From NCBI GenBank assembly GCA_019308145.1, contig JAFDIG010000066.1, positions 1-9,242 of the forward strand: a DNA stretch of 9,242 nt, in the 5' to 3' direction. The notes below the pieces were generated by a model. That model saw only the letters and a program-made list of their open reading frames with translations. It made no database searches and was not told the origin of the DNA. Position numbers and translations under genes: made by a program. The first letter of the stretch is position 1. Every line of letters begins with the position of its first letter. The stretch comes from Deltaproteobacteria bacterium. GTDB taxonomy: Bacteria > Desulfobacterota > JAFDIG01. Of this stretch, positions 1 to 6,481 are shown piece after piece.

Positions 1-862
1 CGAAGCAAGGGAAAACTATATGTTTCTTATTGGATTAGGTCTTCTTATAATTGGGTTTGGTTTTAAGGTTGCACTTGTTCCTTTTCACATGTGGACACCA
101 GATGTTTATGAAGGAGCACCAACTTCAATAACAGCTTATATGGCAACTGGAGTTAAGGCTGCTGCGTTCGCCGCTTTTGTTAGGGTTTTCTTTACTTCTT
201 TGATCTCTGCTCAAATAGAGTGGATATCTTTTCTATGGCTTTTAGCCGTAATTACAATGACTGTTGGAAATATTATAGCTTTAGTTCAGGATAATATCAA
301 AAGGATGTTGGCATATTCATCAATTGCTCATGCAGGGTATATGATGGTTGGTTTTGTAGCAGGTAATGAACTTGGAATTAGTGGGATCCTCTTTTATCTT
401 CTTGCCTATGCATTTATGAATATCGGAGCTTTTAGTATTGTTATCCTTTTAGGCAAAAAAGGCGAGGAGAATACTCTTATTACTGATTACGCAGGCATAG
501 GGTTTAAATATCCTCTTTTATCTGCTGCTATGACTATATTTTTACTCTCATTAGCAGGTATTCCCCCATTAGCAGGTTTTATGGGTAAATTCTATGTCTT
601 TAGTGCTGCTGTTAAAGCACACTATTATTGGCTTGTTATAATAGCTGTTTTAAATAGTGCGGTAGCAGTATATTATTATCTTAGAGTAACAGTAATGATG
701 TATTTTAAACCAGCTGAAAAAGAGATCACTGGTCTTGAGTTTCCTGTTTTAACTGTTATAGCAGTGATTATAAGTGTTTGGGCTATTTTCCATATAGGGA
801 TATTTCCCTCTTCTTTTCTCTCCGTTGCAACAAGCTCTATAAAAGCCCTTCTGGCTCTATAA
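1..862 (+). CDS. nuoN: NADH-quinone oxidoreductase subunit N, C-terminal part (5' end outside window)
   Basis: This is a membrane subunit of respiratory complex I, one of three antiporter-like proton-pumping subunits. The reading frame is open to the left edge: codons from base 2 give EARENY before the Met at base 20, so that Met is internal, not the start. The family signature PFHMWTPDVYEGAP lies at residues 21-34 counted from that Met, KRMLAYSSIAHAGYM at 94-108 and AGIPPLAGFMGKFY at 179-192. Lys16, Lys46 and Lys190 match the conserved lysines of E. coli NuoN (217, 247 and 395, recalled), so roughly 200 residues lie upstream. The rest is a run of hydrophobic helices ending in TAA at 860-862. 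NuoN is usually the last gene of a nuo operon and nothing follows it on this strand, so this is probably the operon's end. It is unrelated to the catabolic operon converging on it. Confidence 0.96.
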   Translation, partial: EARENYMFLIGLGLLIIGFGFKVALVPFHMWTPDVYEGAPTSITAYMATGVKAAAFAAFVRVFFTSLISAQIEWISFLWLLAVITMTVGNIIALVQDNIKRMLAYSSIAHAGYMMVGFVAGNELGISGILFYLLAYAFMNIGAFSIVILLGKKGEENTLITDYAGIGFKYPLLSAAMTIFLLSLAGIPPLAGFMGKFYVFSAAVKAHYYWLVIIAVLNSAVAVYYYLRVTVMMYFKPAEKEITGLEFPVLTVIAVIISVWAIFHIGIFPSSFLSVATSSIKALLAL

Positions 863-863
863 A

Positions 864-885
864 AATTATTCTTAAAAGAATTATT
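864..885 (+). terminator. Weak AT-rich hairpin just after nuoN
   Basis: Two bases after the nuoN stop codon there is a near-perfect inverted repeat. AATTATTCTT (864-873) can pair with AAGAATTATT (876-885) with one mismatch, leaving a tight loop. It holds one G-C pair and is not followed by a clean T tract, so it is a poor intrinsic terminator. It may still mark the 3' end of the nuo transcript. Base composition alone could produce such a repeat here. Confidence 0.25.
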
Positions 886-1001
886 AAATAAACACTATAT
901 TTATAAATACTATAGAAATTTTTAATAAAAAAAGAAAGTCTCTTTAATATAAATATGATTTTATGATTTAAGGTTTAGTTGTGAATTTATGGATGATTTT
1001 T

Positions 1002-1036
1002 ACAATTTTATTTAAAACAATTTTATTTAAAACAAT
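1002..1036. repeat. 15-bp tandem repeat, 2.3 copies
   Basis: The unit ACAATTTTATTTAAA occurs exactly at 1002-1016 and again at 1017-1031, followed by a partial third copy (ACAAT, 1032-1036). It ends one base before the stop codon of the minus-strand gene. Exact identity between copies suggests recent slippage duplication. No function is evident. Confidence 0.85.
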
Positions 1037-1037
1037 C

Positions 1038-1364
1038 TTAAGGTAGGTATCTATACAAAGTAATAAGGAAAGATAAAAAACCTGTCATTAAAGTGATAAG
1101 CCAAGTTAATTGAGTAAAGCGTTTATTCATATCTTCAAATCTTTTATCAACATAATGAATTAGATCTTCAAAACGCTTATTGTTCTCCTTACTCACTTGA
1201 GAAATCAGCTCTCTTTGAGCCTTAAGCTCCTCTTCTATGCGAATACTCTTCTCAAGAAGGGAATAATAAGGTAGACTTTCATCACCAGCTACTCTTTTTT
1301 CTAACTCTTCTTTTACAATCTCTCTTATACGTGAATCTAACTCTCTATTATCAATTGTCTCCAT
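1038..1364 (-). CDS. Small coiled-coil protein with C-terminal membrane anchor
   Basis: I do not recognise a named function. The protein is 108 residues. Residues 1-60 are charged and helical, rich in Glu, Lys and Arg. Residues 60-85 carry three KRF motifs (63, 74 and 81), two of them as KRFED, giving 11- and 7-residue spacings typical of a coiled coil. Residues about 87-104 form one hydrophobic helix, followed by RYLP. It therefore looks tail-anchored, with an oligomeric cytoplasmic helix. KRFE-type repeats are common in hypothetical proteins of thermophilic and anaerobic bacteria, where they often precede a nuclease-like domain; here the membrane segment ends the protein instead. The frame extends 15 codons further to a TTG, but the ATG at 1362-1364 has a good ribosome binding site and avoids a hydrophobic leader. 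It lies 165 bases beyond the permease gene and probably has its own promoter. Confidence 0.7.
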   Translation of the reverse strand: METIDNRELDSRIREIVKEELEKRVAGDESLPYYSLLEKSIRIEEELKAQRELISQVSKENNKRFEDLIHYVDKRFEDMNKRFTQLTWLITLMTGFLSFLITLYRYLP

Positions 1365-1529
1365 AAAGAACCTCTTATAATAAATTATCATAAAAAATAA
1401 AAAAATCAATATTATATTTTAGGCAAAGTCATATCCTATAGATCTCATAAAAAATAATAATATAAAATTATCAAGTTATTTTAGAAGATTTTTAAATAAG
1501 AGAAGAGAATTTTTTTCTTTTATAGAAAT
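1365..1529. other. Intergenic gap after the TRAP permease gene
   Basis: These 165 AT-rich bases lie between the permease stop and the start of the coiled-coil gene, both on the minus strand. I looked for a terminator for the catabolic operon and found only short AT stems of 5-6 pairs without a U tract. Apart from the ribosome binding site at its left end, nothing convincing is present, so read-through into the small gene cannot be excluded. Confidence 0.5.
1371..1376 (-). promoter_or_regulatory. Ribosome binding site setting the start of the coiled-coil gene
   Basis: On the minus strand AAGAGG lies six bases before the ATG at 1364. The alternative TTG start at 1409 lacks such a match, so this site supports the shorter 108-residue protein. 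Confidence 0.6.
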
Positions 1530-3470
1530 TTAATTAGTGGTTAAAGGAGCTTTTCTCCTCAAAAAAAAGTGGAAAGCACTAACAATAAGAACTATAACTG
1601 CACCAAAAGCACTTGAAATAACACCTGGATAAATGAGGGCAAGACCTCCAAAAAGGAAAAATAACCTTTGTATTATAGAGATTTTTCCAGTAAACCATCC
1701 CTGCATTCCCACGCTTAATGCCCCAACCCCTATTACAGCGGTTAAGATAGAAAAGATGATATGTAAAAATGAGGTACCAACAAGTAAAAGAGAAGGGTTA
1801 TAAACAAAGATGTATGGCACAATAAAGGATATTACTCCTAAACGAACTGCCTGCCATCCAATTTTTACAGGATCAGCTTCTGCAAATCCTGAAGCAGCAT
1901 ATGCTGCGACCGCAACTGGAGGTGTGATAGCGCTCATAACAGAGAAATAAACCGCAAATAAATGAGCAGACATAAGAGAAACACCTAAACCTAAAAGGGC
2001 TGGCACAGTTAAAACAACTGTTAGCATATATGCAGCAGCCACTGGCATACCCATTCCTAAGATAATACATACCACCATCGTTAAAACTAAAGAGATGAAT
2101 AGATGCCCTTCTCCTATTGTCATTATAAGGCTTGTAAACTTGCCTCCAAGCCCCGTACTCATTATACCGCCAACAACAAGCCCAGCTCCTGCACAAGCAC
2201 TGCTTACAATAACCCCTGTCATAGCCCCTTTTACCATCGCTCTGTATATTCTTCTTGGTCCCATACGAGACTCTTTTCTAAGCCAGCTAACTACTACCAC
2301 CGCACCAATAGATGTAATTGCAACATAGGAAGGTGATCTACCTGCAATCAAAAAACCTATCATAACAGTAAGAGGAATCATAAAATGAAAACCTTTTTTA
2401 AGCACCTCCCCTACTTTAGGAACCTGATCAGCAGGAAGACCTTTCAAGCCTAACTTCTTCGCTTCAAGATGAACCATTATAGCTAAAGCAATATAATATA
2501 AGATACCTGGAAAGGCTGCTGCTGCACATATCTTGGCATAATCGATTCCAGCGACCTCTACCATCAAAAAAGCAGCAGATCCCATAACAGGTGGAAGAAT
2601 GCTTCCACCTGTTGAAGCAACTGCTTCAACAGCACCAGCAAACTCTCTTTTGTAACCTAATCTCCTCATCATTGGTATAGTAAACGTCCCAGTTGTTACC
2701 ACATCTGATGTTGGGGATCCAGAGATGGTTCCAAATAGAGCAGATGCAATAACAGCAACCTTAGCAGCGCCTCCGCTCGCCTTACCTGCGATTGCATTTG
2801 AGAGGTCAAAAAAGAAATCACCACCCCCTGATTCACTAAGAAAAGCACCAAATGTAACAAAAAGAAATACAAAAGTAGAAGAAACTGCTACAGGAGAACC
2901 CAAAATACCATTCACTGTATAGCACATCTCATCAACAAACTCAGATATTGACAACCCTCTATGATTAAAAGTCCCTGGAATATACGGACCTAAAAATGTA
3001 TATGCAGAAAGAAGAGCAATAACAATAGCCAAAGCAGGACCTAAAGTGCGTCTAACAGCTTCAAAAGTAAGAATAATAAAGGCTGCTCCAAATAAGAAAT
3101 CAAGAAGGGTTAGAGGATCTGCCATAGGAAATCTTCCAAGGACATGTTCTCTAAAGAAGAAGTAATAAGCACCAACAGACGCACCTATTAAACCTAATAT
3201 CAGGTCATAGAACGGGATTCTGTTTTCTATCTTTTTTTTGGAAACAGTATAAGAAGTGTAGGCGAGAAAAAGGATAAAACCCATATGGATAGCGCGATGG
3301 ATAAGGGGATCAAGACGACCAAAGAGAGCAGCCCAAAATTGATAACATGAAAGAAGAAAACATCCAATCGAGACTACTTTAGCGTGGGCACCAGACAATT
3401 CCCTTTTCAGCCCTTGAGTGAGAACAAAAGATATAAGCCCTCTTTTATCTTCCTTCCCCTTATCCATCAT
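1530..3470 (-). CDS. TRAP transporter permease, fused DctQ-DctM type (TAXI family partner)
   Basis: This is the integral membrane component of a tripartite ATP-independent periplasmic transporter, which uses an ion gradient to import a substrate delivered by a binding protein. At 646 residues it has the length of the fused form. An N-terminal small-subunit-like region of hydrophobic helices (about 30-160) is followed by a DctM-like region. Family motifs include GTISGSPTSDVVTTG at 247-261, STGGSILPPVMG at 286-297, GMGMPVAAAY at 472-481 and SAITPPVAVAAY at 513-524. Fused permeases of this kind typically pair with TAXI binding proteins, and one is encoded nine bases upstream. The start is ATGATG with no recognisable ribosome binding site, so translation probably depends on ribosomes finishing the upstream gene. 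It is the last gene of the catabolic operon. The substrate is not readable from the sequence; context suggests a pyridine carboxylate or a related acid. Confidence 0.95.
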   Translation of the reverse strand: MMDKGKEDKRGLISFVLTQGLKRELSGAHAKVVSIGCFLLSCYQFWAALFGRLDPLIHRAIHMGFILFLAYTSYTVSKKKIENRIPFYDLILGLIGASVGAYYFFFREHVLGRFPMADPLTLLDFLFGAAFIILTFEAVRRTLGPALAIVIALLSAYTFLGPYIPGTFNHRGLSISEFVDEMCYTVNGILGSPVAVSSTFVFLFVTFGAFLSESGGGDFFFDLSNAIAGKASGGAAKVAVIASALFGTISGSPTSDVVTTGTFTIPMMRRLGYKREFAGAVEAVASTGGSILPPVMGSAAFLMVEVAGIDYAKICAAAAFPGILYYIALAIMVHLEAKKLGLKGLPADQVPKVGEVLKKGFHFMIPLTVMIGFLIAGRSPSYVAITSIGAVVVVSWLRKESRMGPRRIYRAMVKGAMTGVIVSSACAGAGLVVGGIMSTGLGGKFTSLIMTIGEGHLFISLVLTMVVCIILGMGMPVAAAYMLTVVLTVPALLGLGVSLMSAHLFAVYFSVMSAITPPVAVAAYAASGFAEADPVKIGWQAVRLGVISFIVPYIFVYNPSLLLVGTSFLHIIFSILTAVIGVGALSVGMQGWFTGKISIIQRLFFLFGGLALIYPGVISSAFGAVIVLIVSAFHFFLRRKAPLTTN

Positions 3471-3479
3471 GATCGCTAT

Positions 3480-4454
3480 TTATTTAATGACACCAATCTC
3501 TTTATAATATTTCAGCGCACCAGGATGAAGTGGAACATCACCCACTTGTGCCATACCTTTAGCATTCAATGCTTTTAAAGCTCTATGAACCTTTGCAAGA
3601 TAGGAAAGATTCTTATGTATAGCCTTGGTTATGGTATAAGCAACATCTTCTGGCATCTTTGCTGAACAAATGAGAACTACTGATGCACTCACAGTCGGAA
3701 TATCCTTATCAATAAAGTTATAAGCAGAAGCAGGAATGACATCAAGTTTTAGGCTTAACTTTTTTGCTACCTTTTTCCTTATATCATCTCTTATAGGAAG
3801 CAAACATAATTTATGAGTAGTAGCAAGCTCTTTTATATGAGATGAAGGCACCTGAATAACGTTGCTTATAGCCTCTATACGCCCATCCTTTATTAAAGGA
3901 AAGGAAGGCCTCATAGCAAGAAAATTGACCTGTCCACCCCATTTCTTTATATCATTATATATTATTCCATAACCAGCCAAGATATTCTTTCCAACAATCT
4001 CCATATAAGAACCTTTGGTATTCATAGAAACCTTTAAAGGATATTTCTTGGCTTTTATCTGAGCTATATCTGTTATCCCAGATTTTTTAAGGATTACAAA
4101 ATGATACATAGCCCTGCTGTATAAAATCGTGATAGCCCTAACATCTTTATAAGGTTTCTTAAATGGTTCTGTGCCGTTTATAGCAGCTTTAGCAATACCA
4201 AGATGGACAATACCTAAATCAGCCTTCCCACTATTAACCCTTATAGCATTTGCGCCATCGCGGCCAGGTTGTAAAGTAAATACAGTATTTTTTTCAAGTT
4301 TTCTAATGCATTCTCCTACTCCCTGACCAATTGCAGCCCATGCTCCGCCAACAGAACCAGCAGTAAGGGTGATATTAAGCTTAGCTGCACTTGCTGGAAT
4401 CGCCAAAAGAATTACGAGAAAAAAGATTGCCAAAAAACTAAACCCTCTTTTCAT
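3480..4454 (-). CDS. TAXI family TRAP transporter solute-binding protein
   Basis: This is the periplasmic receptor that captures substrate and delivers it to the TRAP permease encoded immediately downstream. The 324-residue length is normal for the family. Residues 1-23 form a Sec signal peptide (basic MKRG, hydrophobic core, ASA before the predicted cut at 23/24) with no lipobox cysteine, so the mature protein should be soluble in a periplasm. The N-terminal ligand-binding segment reads TAGSVGGAWAAIGQGV (31-46), a variant of the usual glycine-rich TAXI start. The C-terminal VPLHPGALKYYKEIG (307-321) is a characteristic TAXI ending. A strong AGGAGG ribosome binding site and a stem-loop precede it, fitting the high expression binding proteins need. 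Ligands known to me for TAXI proteins are mainly glutamate or 2-oxoglutarate-like acids. The operon suggests nicotinate, 6-hydroxynicotinate or a related acid, but that is inference. Confidence 0.94.
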   Translation of the reverse strand: MKRGFSFLAIFFLVILLAIPASAAKLNITLTAGSVGGAWAAIGQGVGECIRKLEKNTVFTLQPGRDGANAIRVNSGKADLGIVHLGIAKAAINGTEPFKKPYKDVRAITILYSRAMYHFVILKKSGITDIAQIKAKKYPLKVSMNTKGSYMEIVGKNILAGYGIIYNDIKKWGGQVNFLAMRPSFPLIKDGRIEAISNVIQVPSSHIKELATTHKLCLLPIRDDIRKKVAKKLSLKLDVIPASAYNFIDKDIPTVSASVVLICSAKMPEDVAYTITKAIHKNLSYLAKVHRALKALNAKGMAQVGDVPLHPGALKYYKEIGVIK

Positions 4455-4460
4455 AACCTA

Positions 4461-4466
4461 CCTCCT
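4461..4466 (-). promoter_or_regulatory. Strong ribosome binding site for the TAXI binding protein
   Basis: AGGAGG on the minus strand lies six bases before the ATG at 4454, the best-formed site in the operon. It suggests the binding protein is translated more strongly than its neighbours and confirms the start that gives a complete signal peptide. Confidence 0.75.
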
Positions 4467-4480
4467 TTTTATGGTTTGTT

Positions 4481-4507
4481 TTTTACCTTATCTTCTATAA
4501 GGCAAAA
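4481..4507 (-). other. Intergenic stem-loop before the binding-protein gene
   Basis: In the minus-strand RNA, UUUUGCCUUAU (from 4507 to 4497) can pair over 11 positions with AUAAGGUAAAA (4491 to 4481) around a five-base AGAAG loop; one pair is G-U. On the plus strand the same position is an A-C mismatch, so the fold favours the operon transcript. No U tract follows, so it is not a standard terminator. It could be a processing or 5'-stabilising structure for the downstream binding-protein message, or a weak attenuator. Confidence 0.45.
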
Positions 4508-4517
4508 GTTAAATAAT

Positions 4518-5300
4518 TTAAATAATATGGATACCTGAACCTATGTTTGTTACCCTCAAAAGGGTGCTAAAAACAGAAAGTAATGTAAGTTTCCCTGTTA
4601 CCCCCTTTATTGGATTTCGTCTTTTTATCTCTATCATTGTGCCACCACTTTTTGCCATGATCTCAATAATTGATTCATCAAGCGAAGGATCAGCAATAAG
4701 AACAGAGCGAGTTTTATCCATTCCAATCCCAGCTAAAGCTAACGTTGCATGAGAATTCACATTTCTTGGGAATTGACTGCATACCCCTCTTACAGGACCA
4801 TCATAAATCACTCTTTTTTCTTTAATAGTTAAAGGATCTATATTAGAAGCAGAAAAATCGAGATTTTTAGGATTTTTGTGCATAGTAATTGTAACTTCTT
4901 CCCATATATCCTTGCCATCAATTATTCCATCCAATCCTACAAGAGCTCCATGAGGTATAAAAAGGGAACTGTTATACCTATTACAAGTATCAAGCAATCT
5001 TTTTTCCAGATCCTGATCTGCCATTGCCGTTACTGACATGATCATAAAATTGCACTTTGATAAAATAAATTCACCCCATTTTTTTACAACATCAGGATGA
5101 GAAGATTCTAATACTAAATCAGGGGATTTCCTCTCAAATTCCTCCATCTTTTCCAGTACAACATCCTCTGGTAGAGCTTTTAACTTTTCTTGATCAATAT
5201 CATGAACAAAAGCAATCTCTATCGGAAGCTCTTTATTTTTGTTAATCTCTTCGTAGATAAATGAACCAATTCTGCCTAACCCAATAATCCCTATCCTCAT
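4518..5300 (-). CDS. Aspartate-dehydrogenase-like (NadX/DUF108 family) NAD(P)-dependent oxidoreductase, divergent
   Basis: The 260-residue protein has an N-terminal Rossmann fold with GLGRIG at 7-12 and an acidic HDID (33-36) at the end of the second strand. A C-terminal domain resembles L-aspartate dehydrogenase: FPRNVNSHATLALAG (177-191), ADPSLDESIIEI (203-214) and a hydrophobic tail. True family members oxidise aspartate to iminoaspartate for NAD synthesis. As I recall, their motif reads ADPxxxxNxHEI with a catalytic His; here Ile212 occupies that place, and histidines appear at 117, 141 and 184 where family members usually have Ser, Arg and a small residue. It may thus act on another substrate. 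It starts inside the stop codon of the enamidase gene (ATGA) with AGGAGG seven bases upstream (5308-5313), so the two are co-translated. The position matches the pathway step after enamidase, reduction or other conversion of 2-formylglutarate. The family call is solid and the substrate unknown. Confidence 0.85.
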   Translation of the reverse strand: MRIGIIGLGRIGSFIYEEINKNKELPIEIAFVHDIDQEKLKALPEDVVLEKMEEFERKSPDLVLESSHPDVVKKWGEFILSKCNFMIMSVTAMADQDLEKRLLDTCNRYNSSLFIPHGALVGLDGIIDGKDIWEEVTITMHKNPKNLDFSASNIDPLTIKEKRVIYDGPVRGVCSQFPRNVNSHATLALAGIGMDKTRSVLIADPSLDESIIEIMAKSGGTMIEIKRRNPIKGVTGKLTLLSVFSTLLRVTNIGSGIHII

Positions 5301-6478
5301 CTCTTTTCCTCCTCTATAAAGGCGCGCTTAATGGGTGGAGGGGTTTGCTCACTCCTATCATAAACAATTATCTCACCATCTATTATGATTACTGATATGC
5401 CTAAAAGATTTCCTAAAGATAGGGCTTCAAGATGACTGTTTCCCTCTGAGCCTTGTATCTTTCCCATAATGACTATATCAGCTGGTTTTCCCTCTTTAAT
5501 AAAGCCTGTATCAAGAGCATGAGCTATAGCAGAGTTTCCTGTAGCCATACAGATTGCAACCTCTGGTGAAATTTTAGGAATTGAGGCTACATAAGCAAGT
5601 ATACGAAGCAATCCCCGAGGGGTAACTCCTGTACCACTTGGAGTATCTGTACCTAAAATGATTTTATCAAGTAGATTCAAACCTATTGCCTTTTCAATCA
5701 CCTCTTTTGCAAAAGGGAAATTACCACAATAAGAGATCTCCATATAAAATTGACCAGACTCGACTATCTTTATCATATCATTTCTGCTCATAGGAATAGG
5801 ACCACCATTTATATGACCTACAATATCAGGTTTGATATTAAAGATTACATCAGCACCGGCAGGCCTACTCACTCCAGATCTTGAAACACCACCTGAATGA
5901 ATTTTAATGATCATTTCTCTTTTGGTTGCCCATTCTCTATATTTTTTCGCTTCATCCATCCTTTCATCATAAGGGAAAAATATGAACTTGAGATTTTTGC
6001 AATCTGCCTTTATAAGATCATCAAAATCATTTTCCTTTAATCCTGGTGCTAAAATAAGGGTTCCTGCCTCAACCTTTACTCCTGAAGGTCTGTATCTTTT
6101 GTAACATGCCCTGGAAAGGATAGCTAAATATTTAAACAACACAGGATCAGGCTTCTCTAATGGCAACCCTGGCAAATGTAGTTCCCCTGCTGATACCATC
6201 CTTGTGATACCACCATGCAAATATCTGCTGATCCAGTTGGTACTATTTTGGACAGGGGTAAAATCACCAAAAACAGGGTGAACATGGCTATCAATCAAGC
6301 CTGGGGTAACCAAAAGAGAATTTGCATTAATAATAATATCAGCGTCTTTTTTATCTGTTCCTATCTCTGCTATTAAACCATCCTCAATATAAATAGTTTT
6401 TGCAGAACTGATAGGATCTCTTATATCACCAGTTACAATAGTGCCAATGTTATGGATAAGAATACTCTTTTTTTGCAT
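5297..6478 (-). CDS. ena: Enamidase-type amidohydrolase (nicotinate fermentation)
   Basis: In Eubacterium barkeri, enamidase hydrolyses 1,4,5,6-tetrahydro-6-oxonicotinate to 2-formylglutarate and ammonium in the cytoplasm. This 393-residue protein has the amidohydrolase layout: an N-terminal beta-sandwich part, then a TIM barrel opened by GLIDSHVHP with metal-binding His65 and His67. Further metal or active-site positions are His194 (KIHSGG), His222 (GHINGGP) and Asp278 (GTDTPSGTG). Segments I recall from the E. barkeri enzyme recur: LHGGIT, RPSGVKV, a CGN motif, PEVAICMATGNS, the LDTGFIKEGKPADIVIM stretch and a TPPPIKRA-type end. One difference stands out: the stretch before the first barrel His, where I recall GEVGLG with the metal-bridging Glu, reads FIFFPYDERM (165-174). 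The gene starts three bases after the reductase gene with only a weak ribosome binding site, so coupling is likely. A related cyclic-amide hydrolase with another substrate is the main alternative. Confidence 0.85.
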   Translation of the reverse strand: MQKKSILIHNIGTIVTGDIRDPISSAKTIYIEDGLIAEIGTDKKDADIIINANSLLVTPGLIDSHVHPVFGDFTPVQNSTNWISRYLHGGITRMVSAGELHLPGLPLEKPDPVLFKYLAILSRACYKRYRPSGVKVEAGTLILAPGLKENDFDDLIKADCKNLKFIFFPYDERMDEAKKYREWATKREMIIKIHSGGVSRSGVSRPAGADVIFNIKPDIVGHINGGPIPMSRNDMIKIVESGQFYMEISYCGNFPFAKEVIEKAIGLNLLDKIILGTDTPSGTGVTPRGLLRILAYVASIPKISPEVAICMATGNSAIAHALDTGFIKEGKPADIVIMGKIQGSEGNSHLEALSLGNLLGISVIIIDGEIIVYDRSEQTPPPIKRAFIEEEKR

Positions 6479-6481
6479 TTT

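Larger units (their letters stand above)
863..1037. other. Convergent AT-rich intergenic gap
   Basis: This gap of about 175 bases separates two genes that point at each other. It contains the weak hairpin after nuoN, a 12-base perfect palindrome (TATTTATAAATA, 898-909) and a 15-bp tandem repeat next to the minus-strand stop codon. No open frame of note, tRNA-like fold or strong GC-rich terminator is visible. Confidence 0.6.

Noticed and set aside
898..909. 12-base palindrome TATTTATAAATA
   Set aside because: It consists only of A and T in a very AT-rich gap and has no spaced partner or known operator resemblance.
1411..1416. TATAAT on the minus strand as a -10 box for the coiled-coil gene
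   Set aside because: The hexamer is perfect, but no -35 match stands 16-18 bases upstream and the region is so AT-rich that chance matches are expected.
1440..1532. Possible terminator after the permease gene
   Set aside because: Only 5-6 bp A-T stems without a following U tract; indistinguishable from background in this composition.
1873..2196. 107-codon frame on the minus strand within the permease gene, and plus-strand frames at 2095-2336 and 2725-2922
   Set aside because: They overlap the permease in other frames, with cysteine- or proline-rich sequence lacking domain features.
3384..3578. Short plus-strand frame across the binding protein/permease junction
   Set aside because: Antisense to both genes, with no ribosome binding site or recognisable product.
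4543..4752. 69-codon plus-strand frame opposite the NadX-like gene
   Set aside because: Antisense shadow with no supporting features.
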